Positions 37,520 to 47,930 are shown, numbered from the stretch's first letter. The stretch is DNA of 64,000 nucleotides from Ruminococcus sp. (GCA_023665555.1 JAMPDR010000003.1:1-64000); one strand, 5' to 3'. Notes: generated by a model from the letters alone, not told the origin. Program-made: numbers and translations.

Positions 37520-38090
37520 CAGCAAGGCTGTTGAAAAAACAAAGTGTCGCTTGCGAATGGCACTCAATGAACTTTTGAAATTAAAGCCTGTTAACAAAAT
37601 CTCAGTCAGGGAACTTACCGAAAAAGCATATTTGTCAAGAGCAACATTTTATCTTTATTATTCTGATATCGATGAATTCTATAAGGACAGCATGAATTAT
37701 GTTTATCAGCAGTTCACAAAACAGCTGATAAAATTTCTGCGTGACGGAGTCGATAAAGCTGAATACAATTGCAAAGCAGAGAATATGATTATCAGCAGCA
37801 CCGATTGTGAACTGCTTGGTGCACATATGAAACATCTCAGCAAACGCAGTGAGTGTGAAAATATTTTGTCCATATTCTTTGATGGTCTTGTAGCATATGC
37901 TCATGAATTGCATGATGACAGCTATTTTGAAAATAAAAGAATTATTTTCCGAATTTTTGCTTATGGCTATATTTACAGCATGATGGACGTTGTCATAAAA
38001 TGTAATTCTGTGGAAATATACAACAATCTTGTAAGATGTTATCACCTTGGTGATTATTTGTTTGCAATGACGGAGCATGAAAAACAATGA
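37494..38090 (+). CDS. TetR/AcrR family regulator (second of two)
   Basis: About 198 residues. The HTH reads RMALNELLKLKPVNKISVRELTEKAYLSRATFYLYYSDIDEFY. The start is GTG 37494 or TTG 37503; either overlaps the end of the preceding TetR gene by 17-26 bases, and GGTGG fits TTG 37503. It is a different sequence from the first copy, so this is not a recent duplication. A terminator follows at 38104-38134. Confidence 0.85.
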   Translation: MAYLNEKTDSKAVEKTKCRLRMALNELLKLKPVNKISVRELTEKAYLSRATFYLYYSDIDEFYKDSMNYVYQQFTKQLIKFLRDGVDKAEYNCKAENMIISSTDCELLGAHMKHLSKRSECENILSIFFDGLVAYAHELHDDSYFENKRIIFRIFAYGYIYSMMDVVIKCNSVEIYNNLVRCYHLGDYLFAMTEHEKQ

Positions 38091-38103
38091 AACAAAAATT
38101 GCA

Positions 38104-38134
38104 GAAGTGTCAATATTTTGACACTTCTCATTTT
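38104..38134 (+). terminator. Rho-independent terminator
   Basis: Perfect 10-base arms GAAGTGTCAA and TTGACACTTC with a 4-base loop, followed by TCATTTTTTG. Confidence 0.9.
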
Positions 38135-38217
38135 TTGTTTGTTGCTAACTGTTAACATTTTATTTAAAATGATGTTAAGAGGCAAGACCTCTGAAATATA
38201 CTAAGGAGGAATATACC

Positions 38218-41200
38218 ATGAAAAAACTTTTAGCTGTTTTGTTGTCTTTAACCATGTTGCTGTGCGTTTTTCCCATGAGTGCATTTGCAGCAGAAAAGAC
38301 ATACAATTCACCCGCATCATCTTATGCTGAATATGGAAGAGCAAAAGTTGGTGCAAATGATGCTGATTATATTGCATCTATGTCATATGATCAGCTTGCC
38401 GGCGTACTTCTTGACTGGGTAGACAGAGAAGTAGCTAAAGCGGCGTCAGACCTTGACAATTTTGAAGTTGAGGTGTTCGGCCAAAAAATTGCCGTTGATC
38501 TCGATGTGAAGAGCATTGATGATGTTCTATCCTATGCAGATCATCTGGCGGATCTCGGCGGTGATTTTGCAAAACTGAATACCGAAAATCTTATTGGTCT
38601 TTCAAGAACAGGCGGAGATATAAACTTTATCTATGCTGTTTTGCAATTCATGGCAGACAATGCTGATATATTCGGCAAGGTTTTCCAATGGGAGGAAGGC
38701 AAAACATTTGACTACGGTAAAGTAGGCGAGTATATAGAAACTCTCCCGGAAGATGATTCAATCAGAGTTTTCTATAATGATTATCTCATCGGTAACGATA
38801 TTCAGGAAAAATTCATTGCAGAAATTGCGCGTGAAATGAACTATCAGATTCCGACTGATGAAAACGGCGAAAGAGCCGAAACCTTTGATGAAACAATTTC
38901 AAACGGCATTATCAGCTGGATTTCAGATGTATGCGAAAAGAACGGCATCTTGTCCGCTGATGCGATTGAAGTTCTCAGTGCATATGATCTTCGTACCGAA
39001 GATATTTATGCTCACATCAAAAACTTTATTGCACTTGTTCAAAGTGACAACCAAGTTAAGATTGATACTTATTTGAGATTTGTTTGTGATAATTATATAA
39101 GAACCGCCCTTAAGGTCATGTTCGGCTTTGTTCCAACTGTCGGCGAGGCTGTTTCGGATGATGCTCTTGTTGCTCAGTTCAAAGATAACTACAAAGATAC
39201 AGCATATCTTGCCGAAATTTCAGGCGGAACTGTATATTATCAAGCAGCAGATAAGAATTACTATGCAGTAACAATTGCAGCTGACGGAACCATTATTGAA
39301 GTTAAAAACCTCACTTGGGAAAATTCCATGGAGATTAACTTTGAACCGCCTGTTGTCGGCGTTTACACAGGTGCTGCATCAAAAACAGACAAGGTTATTG
39401 ATGGCTATGACTGCGAACTTATTCAGGAATACAGACCTTCACAGGATTATATTTTTGAAATTTACTCACCATATGGCGATGCTCTTGCGGGCAGCGGTGT
39501 AACTGTCGCAGGAACAACGGTTCCGTCTATCTACAGCGACATTATGGTTGAAGAAAATGCAAAGGAAATGCGTAACCTTGTTGGCGTTAATGTAACAGGC
39601 GTTACTCCTGAGATTAATCTTGTTATCACTTTTGACGAAATCAAAAAGCTCGCCGAGGAGAAGGCTCTCGAAGTTGCACAGCAGGTCGCATCGGGAATGA
39701 ATGCAACCGTTAACAGCGTTGACATCACTCTTAATTATGCAGGCTATGCAACAGAGGATGAATTCATAACAAATGTAACAGCATCTGCATCAGCAAGTCT
39801 TACCTTTATGGGCTTCACTATGAATCAGGATGTAACTTCATTTATGGTTAATCCTATTGCAACAATAGTTCTTGACAATCTTTCAGGCGGTCTTGATGTT
39901 GACAGTGCATTTGCACTCATGAATTCAATTGACAGCGATTTTGTTGTAGACTCCGCTATACTCGATTTTGCAGGTAATTATGATGATTATAATGGTGCAA
40001 TCGGACAAATGAACAGAATTCTCTGCGCTGCATTGAAGATGCTCACAACAGATGAAGCTTATGAAAGTCTTGCACTTGTTGAAGGCGGCAATGAAAATCT
40101 CACTGCAAACATTCAGAAATTCTGTGATAAATTCTCAGCAGTATTTGAGCAGGCAAAAGCATTCATGGATGAAGAGGGATTTGCTGAATTTGTTAAAGCA
40201 ACCGGTGTTGACAATCTTTTCGCATCATCTCACGGTTTCAACGCAGCAATGGTCTATAATCTTGATTTTTCAAATGTTGAATCTCTTTATGTTTGCCTGA
40301 TTGAAATTGTTCTTGATTTTATTGATGATGAAGAACCGGGAACACTTGTAAATGACTTGCACGAAGCTGTTGAGGGTCTTGAAACTCTCGATGCAATGGC
40401 AGTTGCTCTTACAGATTATGCTCTTTCAAAAGCTGTTCCTGCAATCAATGAAAAATTTGCTGATAAAGGTCTTGTTCTGAGTGTACCAACAGCAACCGAT
40501 GCATCAACAGTTACCGATGGCGGTGCAAAAGATATCATAATGACAAAACTTGTTGACATTGCATACGACACTGCAACATGGGCGTTTGATGATTTACTTA
40601 ATGAAATTGCCAACAAAGCACTTGCAAAACTTTATGAGAAGATGGGTACAGATATTCCGGATGTCAGCTTTAAGTTTGGTATTTCAAAGGGTGCAACATG
40701 GGAATCTACTCTTACTGCAATGGTTGACAGAGTATATGATCTTGCAAATGGTATCATTATAGTATGCGGAACATATGAGGGCACTAATGTATTTGACAGA
40801 ATAAGTGCTGTTGTGAATGCAATTCTTCCAATGGGTTCAATGCTTTCCAATTGTGCAGGCAATGGATTTGTTTGCGATCTTAATACGATTCTCAACTCAT
40901 ATGTTTTTGAAGAAGCACTTGATGGTAACTTTGACAACTTCCTCAGACTGTTTGAAACAGACGAGAAAACAGATGATGTTGCAAAAGATGTTCCTTTAAC
41001 ATATGCACTTGTCAAAGCGTCTGACCATATTGTTGACTCAATATTCCCGAATACCGTTGAAGCTGAGAATTACGAAGCATCTTTGACTGTTAAAGAAGAA
41101 TTCACTTCAGGCGACAGTGATGTTCGCATTGCTGCAAACAATATGAGAAGTATAAATGAAAGAAAAACACATCTTGTTCCTGCAGTGCTTGACATTGTAA

Positions 41201-41889
41201 GAGAATCAAATATACTTTATTACTTTGCACTTTGCAGCCATGACGAAGCAACAATTGTTGATGTTGACATTGTAGAAGCAACCTGCAAAACTGAGGGTAA
41301 AACAGCAGGTAAGCAGTGCTCAATCTGCGGAGCGATAATCTCAGGTTGCGAAACTATTCCTGTTAATCCCGATAATCATAAGAACGTTCAGAATGTCGAT
41401 GCTGTTGAAGCAACATGTATTCAGTCAGGCAGTACCGCAGGTAAGAAATGCCTTGATTGCGGAAAAATATATGAGGGTTGTGAAGACTTAGGAAAAGATT
41501 TGTCCAACCATAAGAACACTACAACCATTGCCGAGACCGCAGCTACTTGCACTAAGAACGGTAACACAGCAGGCGTATATTGCAACGACTGTAAGAAAAC
41601 AGTTTCAGGCAACGAAGTAATCAAAGCAACAGGACATCACTATAGCGAATGGACATTGGTTGTCCCTTCAACATGTGAAACCAACGGAATTGAACAACGC
41701 GTTTGTGAATGCGGAAATACTGAAACAAGAGAAATTATTGCAATAGGTCACGTAGACGATGACAATGATGGTACATGTGATAATTGCGGCAAACAGTTAA
41801 ATGAGGAAGACAACAGCTTCTTTGGAAAACTTAAAGCCTTCTTCCAGCGCATTATTGATTGGCTGAAAAAGCTCTTCAAGGTTTCATAA
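38218..41889 (+). CDS. Large secreted protein with Cys-rich C-terminal modules
   Basis: A 1223-residue protein exported by a signal peptide (KKLLAVLLSLTMLLCVFPMSAFAAEK). Residues about 30-1000 form a largely acidic, alanine-rich, helical region that I do not recognize. From about 1005 come three modules of the form EATC-x3-G-x-TAGK-x-C-x2-CG (VEATCKTEGKTAGKQCSICG, VEATCIQSGSTAGKKCLDCG, AATCTKNGNTAGVYCNDC), then STCETNGIEQRVCECGN and DDDNDGTCDNCGK. The tail FFQRIIDWLKKLF is amphipathic and basic. There is no LPxTG sorting signal. AAGGAGG precedes ATG. Likely an extracellular or surface protein; its role is unknown. Confidence 0.85.
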   Translation: MKKLLAVLLSLTMLLCVFPMSAFAAEKTYNSPASSYAEYGRAKVGANDADYIASMSYDQLAGVLLDWVDREVAKAASDLDNFEVEVFGQKIAVDLDVKSIDDVLSYADHLADLGGDFAKLNTENLIGLSRTGGDINFIYAVLQFMADNADIFGKVFQWEEGKTFDYGKVGEYIETLPEDDSIRVFYNDYLIGNDIQEKFIAEIAREMNYQIPTDENGERAETFDETISNGIISWISDVCEKNGILSADAIEVLSAYDLRTEDIYAHIKNFIALVQSDNQVKIDTYLRFVCDNYIRTALKVMFGFVPTVGEAVSDDALVAQFKDNYKDTAYLAEISGGTVYYQAADKNYYAVTIAADGTIIEVKNLTWENSMEINFEPPVVGVYTGAASKTDKVIDGYDCELIQEYRPSQDYIFEIYSPYGDALAGSGVTVAGTTVPSIYSDIMVEENAKEMRNLVGVNVTGVTPEINLVITFDEIKKLAEEKALEVAQQVASGMNATVNSVDITLNYAGYATEDEFITNVTASASASLTFMGFTMNQDVTSFMVNPIATIVLDNLSGGLDVDSAFALMNSIDSDFVVDSAILDFAGNYDDYNGAIGQMNRILCAALKMLTTDEAYESLALVEGGNENLTANIQKFCDKFSAVFEQAKAFMDEEGFAEFVKATGVDNLFASSHGFNAAMVYNLDFSNVESLYVCLIEIVLDFIDDEEPGTLVNDLHEAVEGLETLDAMAVALTDYALSKAVPAINEKFADKGLVLSVPTATDASTVTDGGAKDIIMTKLVDIAYDTATWAFDDLLNEIANKALAKLYEKMGTDIPDVSFKFGISKGATWESTLTAMVDRVYDLANGIIIVCGTYEGTNVFDRISAVVNAILPMGSMLSNCAGNGFVCDLNTILNSYVFEEALDGNFDNFLRLFETDEKTDDVAKDVPLTYALVKASDHIVDSIFPNTVEAENYEASLTVKEEFTSGDSDVRIAANNMRSINERKTHLVPAVLDIVRESNILYYFALCSHDEATIVDVDIVEATCKTEGKTAGKQCSICGAIISGCETIPVNPDNHKNVQNVDAVEATCIQSGSTAGKKCLDCGKIYEGCEDLGKDLSNHKNTTTIAETAATCTKNGNTAGVYCNDCKKTVSGNEVIKATGHHYSEWTLVVPSTCETNGIEQRVCECGNTETREIIAIGHVDDDNDGTCDNCGKQLNEEDNSFFGKLKAFFQRIIDWLKKLFKVS

Positions 41890-41921
41890 GATTTACAGTT
41901 AAATAATTAACATCCCAAAGC

Positions 41922-41962
41922 CTCCCGAACAGTGATTTGTTGCTGTTCGGGAGACCCATTTT
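41922..41962. terminator. Terminator between convergent genes
   Basis: CTCCCGAACAG (41922-41932) and CTGTTCGGGAG (41943-41953) form a perfect 11-base-pair stem, followed by ACCCATTTTATT. It serves the secreted-protein gene and possibly the convergent lipoprotein gene. Confidence 0.85.
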
Positions 41963-41963
41963 A

Positions 41964-42458
41964 TTATGAAAAGATATACAAAGTTCCGTTCGCATCAATT
42001 GATGTCAATTTTTTGCTGGTGCCGTCAACTATTGCGGTGTATGTACCAAAGGTATATTCACCTTGTAAACTTTGTTTGCTGTTTATATCAATTTCAAAGG
42101 TTTCACTTCCTAATGAGCCAAGGGCTTCAAACAAGTTTTTGAAAATATTTTCACTTTTTGTCAGTCTGTCAAATGGTGATGAAGTGAAGGTTAAGTCACC
42201 ACAACTCATTTTTAAATCACTTCCATTCACTTCAATTTCTATGCCGGCGATATCCTGCGGCTTAGTAACTGTAAAGTTTATTTGCGTTGGTGATTGATAA
42301 ATCAGCGTTCCCTCAAAATCCTTGTTGTCCGACTTAACTGTGACATTTGAAGTAAATTCACCGAGGATGAATTGCTCTTTTTGCACACCGCAGCTGGTCA
42401 AAGCAAGGATTAATAGAGCAACAAAGATAAGTATAGCAATTGTTTTAATTTGTTTCAT
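41964..42458 (-). CDS. Lipoprotein of unknown function
   Basis: A 164-residue predicted lipoprotein. The signal KQIKTIAILIFVALLILALTSCG has lipobox LTSC with Cys near residue 22. The mature part has alternating short strands (FTSNVTVKSDNKDFEGTLIYQS), reminiscent of LolA-like beta folds, but this is a guess. ATG 42458 is chosen because AGGAGG lies 9 bases upstream; TTG 42464 would start inside the spacer. It lies 57 bases downstream of the NAD(P)HX repair gene, same strand. Confidence 0.8.
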   Translation of the reverse strand: MKQIKTIAILIFVALLILALTSCGVQKEQFILGEFTSNVTVKSDNKDFEGTLIYQSPTQINFTVTKPQDIAGIEIEVNGSDLKMSCGDLTFTSSPFDRLTKSENIFKNLFEALGSLGSETFEIDINSKQSLQGEYTFGTYTAIVDGTSKKLTSIDANGTLYIFS

Positions 42459-42515
42459 ATGCAAAAACCTCCTGCATAAATATATGCAGGAGATTTTACG
42501 TTTTATTCAGTTTGA

Positions 42516-44063
42516 TCAGCCTTCGAATTCGCCGAAAACACTTGCAAGTTCGTCAATAACATCGGATGGGAGCATACCCGTTTGAGAGAGCCTGTCAGAT
42601 GCAGTATCTGCACAATGACCGTGAATATAAACACTGACAGTTGCGGCTTTAATTGGTTCAAAGCCTTGCGCAGTAAGTGCAGCAACAATGCCGGCGAGAA
42701 CATCACCGCTTCCGCCTTTGGCAAGTCCTGAATTTCCGGAGGTGTTTATATAAACCTTTTCGCTTTCGGGTGAGGCAACAACAGTATTGGTTCCTTTGAG
42801 TACAACATAAACATTGTTTTCAGCAGCAAAAGTACGTGCTGTTTTCATTCTGTCGGATTGTATGAGTGAAACCGGCAATCCTGTGAGTCTTGACATCTCT
42901 TTCGGATGCGGTGTAAGTATTATCGGAGCCTTTGCCTCCTTCAACATGTCAAGATTTTTTGCCAGAATATTAATTCCATCAGCATCTATGATAACAGGAA
43001 CAGTTGAATTTTTTAAAACGGCATCTAAGACGGCAGTTGTATCTTCATTCACACCGATGCCACAGCCAAAAAGAATTGCACTAAACTTCGGCAGTTCTTC
43101 AATCAACTGGGGAATACATTCTTTGCTAAGTGTGCCGTCAGCCGTTTCTTTAAGCGGCATAAACAATGATTCAGTCAGTTTAAATGTCATGGGATAATAT
43201 ATGCTTTCGGGGAAAGCGGCGGTAACAAGACCAACACCGCTTCTCAAAGCGGCCTTTGCCGCGAGTACGGGAGCGCCAACCATCCTTTTGCTTCCGCAGA
43301 TTGAAAGAACATGACCGAAATCACCCTTGTGACTTACAGGGTTTCGTTTCGGGAACATACGGGCAACCTCAGTTTTGCTGTATGTATACATAGTGCTGTT
43401 GATAAAATTATAGCTGTCCTCAGGAATTCCGATGTTGGCAATAATTATATCGCCACAGCAATCCGAAGCCGGATGAATAATGTGAGCGGGTTTGAGTGAT
43501 GAAATGGCAATTGTATAATCAGAAGCAAACGCGTTTTCATCCTTATATCCGCTGTCACAGTAAACACCGCTCGGAACATCTATCGAAAATTTCATGCCCT
43601 TTGCATTAGTCATCTCGTTAACGAGCAGTTTGAGGTCATCGCTTATCGTACCGTAAAAGCTGAATCCGAAAATTGCATCAACAATTACATCTGCATTTTT
43701 GATGGTTTGTATTGTTTTAAGCTTATCGGCATCATACCATACGGTCGGAATGGCAAGATCGATAACCATTTTATACATATAAATTGATTCCTGGCTTACA
43801 GGATATCCCGATGCAAGAACAACACAAACATTATATCCGTTTTCCGAAAACTTTCTTGCAACAACAAAACCATCACCGCCATTGTTGCCTTTTCCGCAGA
43901 CCACAACAACATTGCGTCGTCTTACGTTATCGCTCTCAATAACATTTCTTATGTTTCTTGCGCAGGCCGCACCCGCATTTTCCATCATTCGTTGATAGCT
44001 TAAGCCGTATTTCGCAGTATACTGCTCTACTTGTTTCATTTCATTTGAGTTGAGCAATCTCAT
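42516..44063 (-). CDS. nnr: Bifunctional NAD(P)H-hydrate epimerase / ADP-dependent dehydratase
   Basis: Metabolite-repair enzyme that epimerizes and dehydrates damaged NAD(P)HX back to NAD(P)H, 515 residues. The N-terminal YjeF_N domain has VVVCGKGNNGGDGFVVARK and FGFSFYG. The C-terminal ADP-dependent kinase-like domain has IILTPHPKEMSRL and TSGNSGLAKGGSGDVLAGI. Start ATG 44063 (MRLLNSNEM) follows GGGGTG on the minus strand; the frame opens seven codons earlier. It is divergent from the pheST T-box unit. Confidence 0.95.
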   Translation of the reverse strand: MRLLNSNEMKQVEQYTAKYGLSYQRMMENAGAACARNIRNVIESDNVRRRNVVVVCGKGNNGGDGFVVARKFSENGYNVCVVLASGYPVSQESIYMYKMVIDLAIPTVWYDADKLKTIQTIKNADVIVDAIFGFSFYGTISDDLKLLVNEMTNAKGMKFSIDVPSGVYCDSGYKDENAFASDYTIAISSLKPAHIIHPASDCCGDIIIANIGIPEDSYNFINSTMYTYSKTEVARMFPKRNPVSHKGDFGHVLSICGSKRMVGAPVLAAKAALRSGVGLVTAAFPESIYYPMTFKLTESLFMPLKETADGTLSKECIPQLIEELPKFSAILFGCGIGVNEDTTAVLDAVLKNSTVPVIIDADGINILAKNLDMLKEAKAPIILTPHPKEMSRLTGLPVSLIQSDRMKTARTFAAENNVYVVLKGTNTVVASPESEKVYINTSGNSGLAKGGSGDVLAGIVAALTAQGFEPIKAATVSVYIHGHCADTASDRLSQTGMLPSDVIDELASVFGEFEG

Positions 44064-44144
44064 GATTAACACCCCATCTACCATATATTTATTAGCATTA
44101 TATCATAATCTTCCGGAAAGTTAAACAAAAATTTTATTAAGCTC

Positions 44145-44173
44145 TTGAAATATTTATTTTTTTATGTTAGAAT
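44145..44173 (+). promoter_or_regulatory. SigA-type promoter of pheST
   Basis: -35 TTGAAA (44145-44150), 17-base spacer, -10 TAGAAT (44168-44173), placing transcription start near 44180, just before the T-box leader. Confidence 0.72.
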
Positions 44174-44179
44174 CCTTAA

Positions 44180-44425
44180 AGATAACGCATTGAAAAAGAG
44201 AGTAAGTGGAGTTAAAACCATTCAGAGAGAGATACATTTTGCTGTGAGTGTCTTATGCTTTTTCCACCGAAGTTCACTTTGGAGCGGCATTGCTGAAAAA
44301 TTTGTTGTGTAGGCATTGACGGTTTATCCTCGTTAACGGATACAAGGAGTGTTTGCTTCAAGCAAAAATTAGGGTGGTACCGCGGAGTTTGCTTCGTCCC
44401 TATGCGGGGATGGAGTATTTTTTAT
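44180..44425 (+). promoter_or_regulatory. T-box leader, phenylalanine specifier
   Basis: Leader RNA that senses uncharged tRNA-Phe. The T-box core AGGGTGGTACCGCGG lies at 44371-44385. In the stem I region the candidate specifier codon TTC (Phe) lies at 44273-44275, followed by a purine. The terminator is a G-T-containing stem (CTTCGTCCC with GGGGATGGAG) from about 44392 to 44416, followed by TATTTTTTATT. Binding of uncharged tRNA would favour the antiterminator and read-through into pheST. Confidence 0.93.
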
Positions 44426-44469
44426 TATCTTCGCAAACGAAATAATAAATTCAGAAAGGACAATTATTC

Positions 44470-45489
44470 ATGAAAAAGCAACTTGAAACAATCCGTGAGA
44501 TTGCAAAAGCAGAATTGCAAAACGCTGCTACGCTTGCCGATCTTGATGCAATCAGAATTAAGTATCTCGGCAAAAAGGGTGAACTTACGGGAATTCTTAA
44601 ACAAATGGGTAAGCTTTCAGCAGAGGAAAGACCCGTGATCGGTCAGCTTGCTAATGAAATCAGAAGTGACTTGGAGTCTGCCATCACACAAAGCGTAGAA
44701 TCTGTTAAAGAAAAAATGCTTGAATTAAAGCTTAAAAGTGAAAAAATTGACATAACCCTTCCTGCACAAAAGACAGCTATAGGTCACAAACATCCGCTTT
44801 CTATTGTGCTTGACGAGGTTAAAGATATTTTCTTTGGTATGGGATTTAATATTGCATCAGGTCCTGAAGTTGAGTGGGATTATTATAACTTTGAGGCGCT
44901 CAATATACCGGAAAATCATCCTGCACGTGACACGCAGGATACATTCTATATTACAGAAAAAATGCTTTTAAGAACACAGACATCACCGTGTCAGATTCGT
45001 GTTATGGAGAAGCAACAACCTCCCATCCGTGTTATCGCTCCCGGAAGGGTTTATCGTTCAGATGCAGTTGATGCAACTCATTCACCGATTTTCCATCAAA
45101 TAGAAGGACTGGTTGTTGATAAGGGTATCACGATGGCTGACCTCAAAGGATGCCTTGAAACGTTCGCTAAGAGCCTTTACGGAGAAGATACAAAAATCAG
45201 ACTTCGTCCCCATCATTTCCCGTTTACCGAGCCGTCATGTGAAATTGACGTTTCATGCTTTAACTGCGGCGGAAAAGGCTGCTCAATGTGCAAAGGCGAA
45301 GGTTGGATAGAAATTCTCGGTGGCGGAATGGTTCATCCGAAAGTACTTCGCGGCTGCGGAATTGATCCGGAAGAATACAGCGGATTCGCTTTCGGTGTAG
45401 GTCTTGAAAGGCTTGTAATGTTCCGTTTCAATATAGATGATATGCGTCTTCTTTATGAAAATGACGTAAGATTCCTCAATCAATTTTAA
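44470..45489 (+). CDS. pheS: Phenylalanyl-tRNA synthetase alpha subunit
   Basis: Catalytic alpha subunit of the (alpha-beta)2 enzyme, 339 residues. An N-terminal coiled coil (about 1-85) is followed by class II motifs: [38 protein letters not shown] and [21 protein letters not shown] zinc-ribbon-like insert [17 protein letters not shown] (about 259-276) is typical of the family. Start ATG 44470 follows AAAGGA. Controlled by the Phe T-box. Confidence 0.98.
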   Translation: MKKQLETIREIAKAELQNAATLADLDAIRIKYLGKKGELTGILKQMGKLSAEERPVIGQLANEIRSDLESAITQSVESVKEKMLELKLKSEKIDITLPAQKTAIGHKHPLSIVLDEVKDIFFGMGFNIASGPEVEWDYYNFEALNIPENHPARDTQDTFYITEKMLLRTQTSPCQIRVMEKQQPPIRVIAPGRVYRSDAVDATHSPIFHQIEGLVVDKGITMADLKGCLETFAKSLYGEDTKIRLRPHHFPFTEPSCEIDVSCFNCGGKGCSMCKGEGWIEILGGGMVHPKVLRGCGIDPEEYSGFAFGVGLERLVMFRFNIDDMRLLYENDVRFLNQF

Positions 45490-45504
45490 AGGAGGCAGTA
45501 AAGA

Positions 45505-47886
45505 ATGAATTTATCAAAAAAATGGTTGCTTGATTATGTTGAGCTTGATGTTACAGATAAAGAGTTTGCAGATGAATTGACTCTTTCAGGCTCAAAAGTT
45601 GAATCCTTTGAGGTTGAGGGTGCAGAACTCAGCAATATTATCACAGGCAGAATTGATTCACTTGAAAGACATCCTGATTCCGACCATATGTGGATTTGTA
45701 TGGTTAATGTCGGTAAGGATGAATTGATTCAGATCGTAACAGGTGCACAAAACCTCAAAGTCGGTGATGTTGTTCCTGTTGCTATGGATAACTCTGTTGT
45801 TCACGGCGGTCAGAAAATCAAGAAGGGTAAACTTCGCGGACAGATAAGCAACGGTATGCTTTGTTCGCTCGGAGAACTTGGTCTGACTGCACACGATTTT
45901 CCATATGCAATAGAGGACGGAATATTCGTTCTTGGTGATGATTGCGACAGAACGCTCGGTATCGATATCAGAGAAGCTATAGGACTCAATGATACAGTAA
46001 CAGAATTTGAAATTACATCGAACAGACCTGACTGCCTTTCAATTCTCGGCCTTGCACGTGAAGCTGCTGCAACATTCAAAAAGCCGTTCAGCGTGAAAGA
46101 ACCTGTTGTAAGATCCGATGAAGGCGATGTCAATGAGCTGCTCAGTGTTAGTATTCTTAATCCGGAAAGATGCTATAGATACTGTGGCGCAGTTGTTAAA
46201 AATGTTCGTGTTAAACCGTCGCCGCGTTGGATGAGAGAAAGACTCCGTGCTTGCGGTGTAAGACCGATCAACAACATAGTTGATATCACAAACTATGTTA
46301 TGCTTGAATATGGCCAGCCGATGCATGCATTTGACCTGCGTTTTCTTGACGGAAGCAAAGTTATTGTAAGAACTGCAAAAAACGGCGAAACAATCACAAC
46401 CCTTGATGGTGTTGACCGCACACTTTCTGATGACATGCTTGTTATTGCTGATGAAAACAAACCCGTTGCAGTTGCTGGTATCATGGGTGGCGAATACAGC
46501 GGCATTATGGATGATACAAACACTATTGTTTTTGAAAGCGCCTGCTTTAACGGTCCGACAACAAGAATTACTGCTAAAAAACTAGGTATGCGTACTGAAG
46601 CATCCGGAAGATACGAGAAAGAACTTGATCCTCAAAACTGCATGCCTGCACTTAAGCGTGCACTTGAACTTGTTCAGCTTCTTGATGCCGGTGATGTTAT
46701 TAACGGAATTGTTGACTGTGACCACAGCAATAAAGAATCACGTATACTTGATTTCAAGCCGGAATGGACTAATGAATTCATTGGTATTAATGTAAGTGCA
46801 GAAGAGCAAAAAGATATTCTTGAACGACTAGATATAAAAGTTGACGGTGATAAACTTATAATTCCGTCATTCAGAGCAGACCTTGAACATCAGGCTGATA
46901 TTGCAGAAGAAGTTTCAAGATTTTATGGGTTCCACAATATACCGAACCGCAAACTTGAAGGTGTTGCAAATGCATCGTTTACTAAGGAACAAAAACTCGA
47001 AAGACTAATTTCAAACACAATGCTTTCCTGTGGATTCACTGAGATTGCAACATTCTCATTTATCAGTCCTAAATCATATGATAAGGTTCGTATGCCGGCA
47101 GACAGTCCGCTACGAAATTCAGTTGTTATCACGAATCCGCTCGGTGAGGATACAAGTGTTATGAGAACTACCGCTGTTCCGTCTATGCTTGATGTTATTG
47201 CACGAAACTATAATAACAGAAACGCGGCTGTAGCTTTATTCGAGTTGGCTAAGGAATATATCTGGAAAGGCGAGGAGCAACTTCCTGATGAAAACCGGAT
47301 GCTTACATTGGGTATGTATGGAAACAACTGTGATTTCTTCTCAATTAAAGGTGCAGTTGAGGAACTTCTCCGCCAGACAGGAGTAGAAAATTATGATATT
47401 GAACCGCTCACTGATAATCCAACATATCATCCGGGTAGAACAGCAATTATCACTGTTGATAGTGAGCAGATAGCTGTTATAGGTGAAATTCACCCGACAG
47501 TTCTTGCTAATTACGGTATAGGTGTGAGAACCTATGTTGCACAGGTTGACTTTAACGGTATTCTCAAATACGGTAATGATAAACGCGTATACAAACAGCT
47601 TCCGCATTATCCGGCAACGATGCGCGATCTTGCATTTGTTTGCGATGTAGATATACCTGTTTTGAAAATTGAAAAAGCAATTGCAAAGGCTGTTGGCAAG
47701 ATTCTTGAAGAAGTTTCGCTTTTCGATGTTTATATCGGTTCACAGATTCCCGAAGGAATGAAGAGTGTTGCTTTTAATATCAGAATGAGAGCAGCAGACA
47801 GAACCCTTACAGACGAAGAGGCTGATAAAGCAATGAAAAAAGCTATCAAAGTTCTTGAAGAGATGGGCATTACACTGAGAAGCTAA
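45505..47886 (+). CDS. pheT: Phenylalanyl-tRNA synthetase beta subunit
   Basis: Beta subunit, 793 residues, with the full domain order: OB-fold tRNA-binding domain (about 40-150, VTGAQNLKVGDVVPVA), B3/B4 editing domain (about 205-380), B5 domain, catalytic-like core, and C-terminal FDX-ACB anticodon-binding domain (HYPATMRDLAFVCD to the end). AAGGAGG precedes ATG, 15 bases after pheS. A hairpin follows. Confidence 0.98.
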   Translation: MNLSKKWLLDYVELDVTDKEFADELTLSGSKVESFEVEGAELSNIITGRIDSLERHPDSDHMWICMVNVGKDELIQIVTGAQNLKVGDVVPVAMDNSVVHGGQKIKKGKLRGQISNGMLCSLGELGLTAHDFPYAIEDGIFVLGDDCDRTLGIDIREAIGLNDTVTEFEITSNRPDCLSILGLAREAAATFKKPFSVKEPVVRSDEGDVNELLSVSILNPERCYRYCGAVVKNVRVKPSPRWMRERLRACGVRPINNIVDITNYVMLEYGQPMHAFDLRFLDGSKVIVRTAKNGETITTLDGVDRTLSDDMLVIADENKPVAVAGIMGGEYSGIMDDTNTIVFESACFNGPTTRITAKKLGMRTEASGRYEKELDPQNCMPALKRALELVQLLDAGDVINGIVDCDHSNKESRILDFKPEWTNEFIGINVSAEEQKDILERLDIKVDGDKLIIPSFRADLEHQADIAEEVSRFYGFHNIPNRKLEGVANASFTKEQKLERLISNTMLSCGFTEIATFSFISPKSYDKVRMPADSPLRNSVVITNPLGEDTSVMRTTAVPSMLDVIARNYNNRNAAVALFELAKEYIWKGEEQLPDENRMLTLGMYGNNCDFFSIKGAVEELLRQTGVENYDIEPLTDNPTYHPGRTAIITVDSEQIAVIGEIHPTVLANYGIGVRTYVAQVDFNGILKYGNDKRVYKQLPHYPATMRDLAFVCDVDIPVLKIEKAIAKAVGKILEEVSLFDVYIGSQIPEGMKSVAFNIRMRAADRTLTDEEADKAMKKAIKVLEEMGITLRS

Positions 47887-47897
47887 AAAAATATTAT

Positions 47898-47930
47898 TTT
47901 GCGCCGTCGATTTTGAGTAGGCGGCGCAAA
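47898..47930 (+). terminator. Hairpin after pheT
   Basis: TTTGCGCCG and CGGCGCAAA pair perfectly around a 15-base loop. There is no clear T-run after the stem, so its efficiency is uncertain. Confidence 0.6.
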
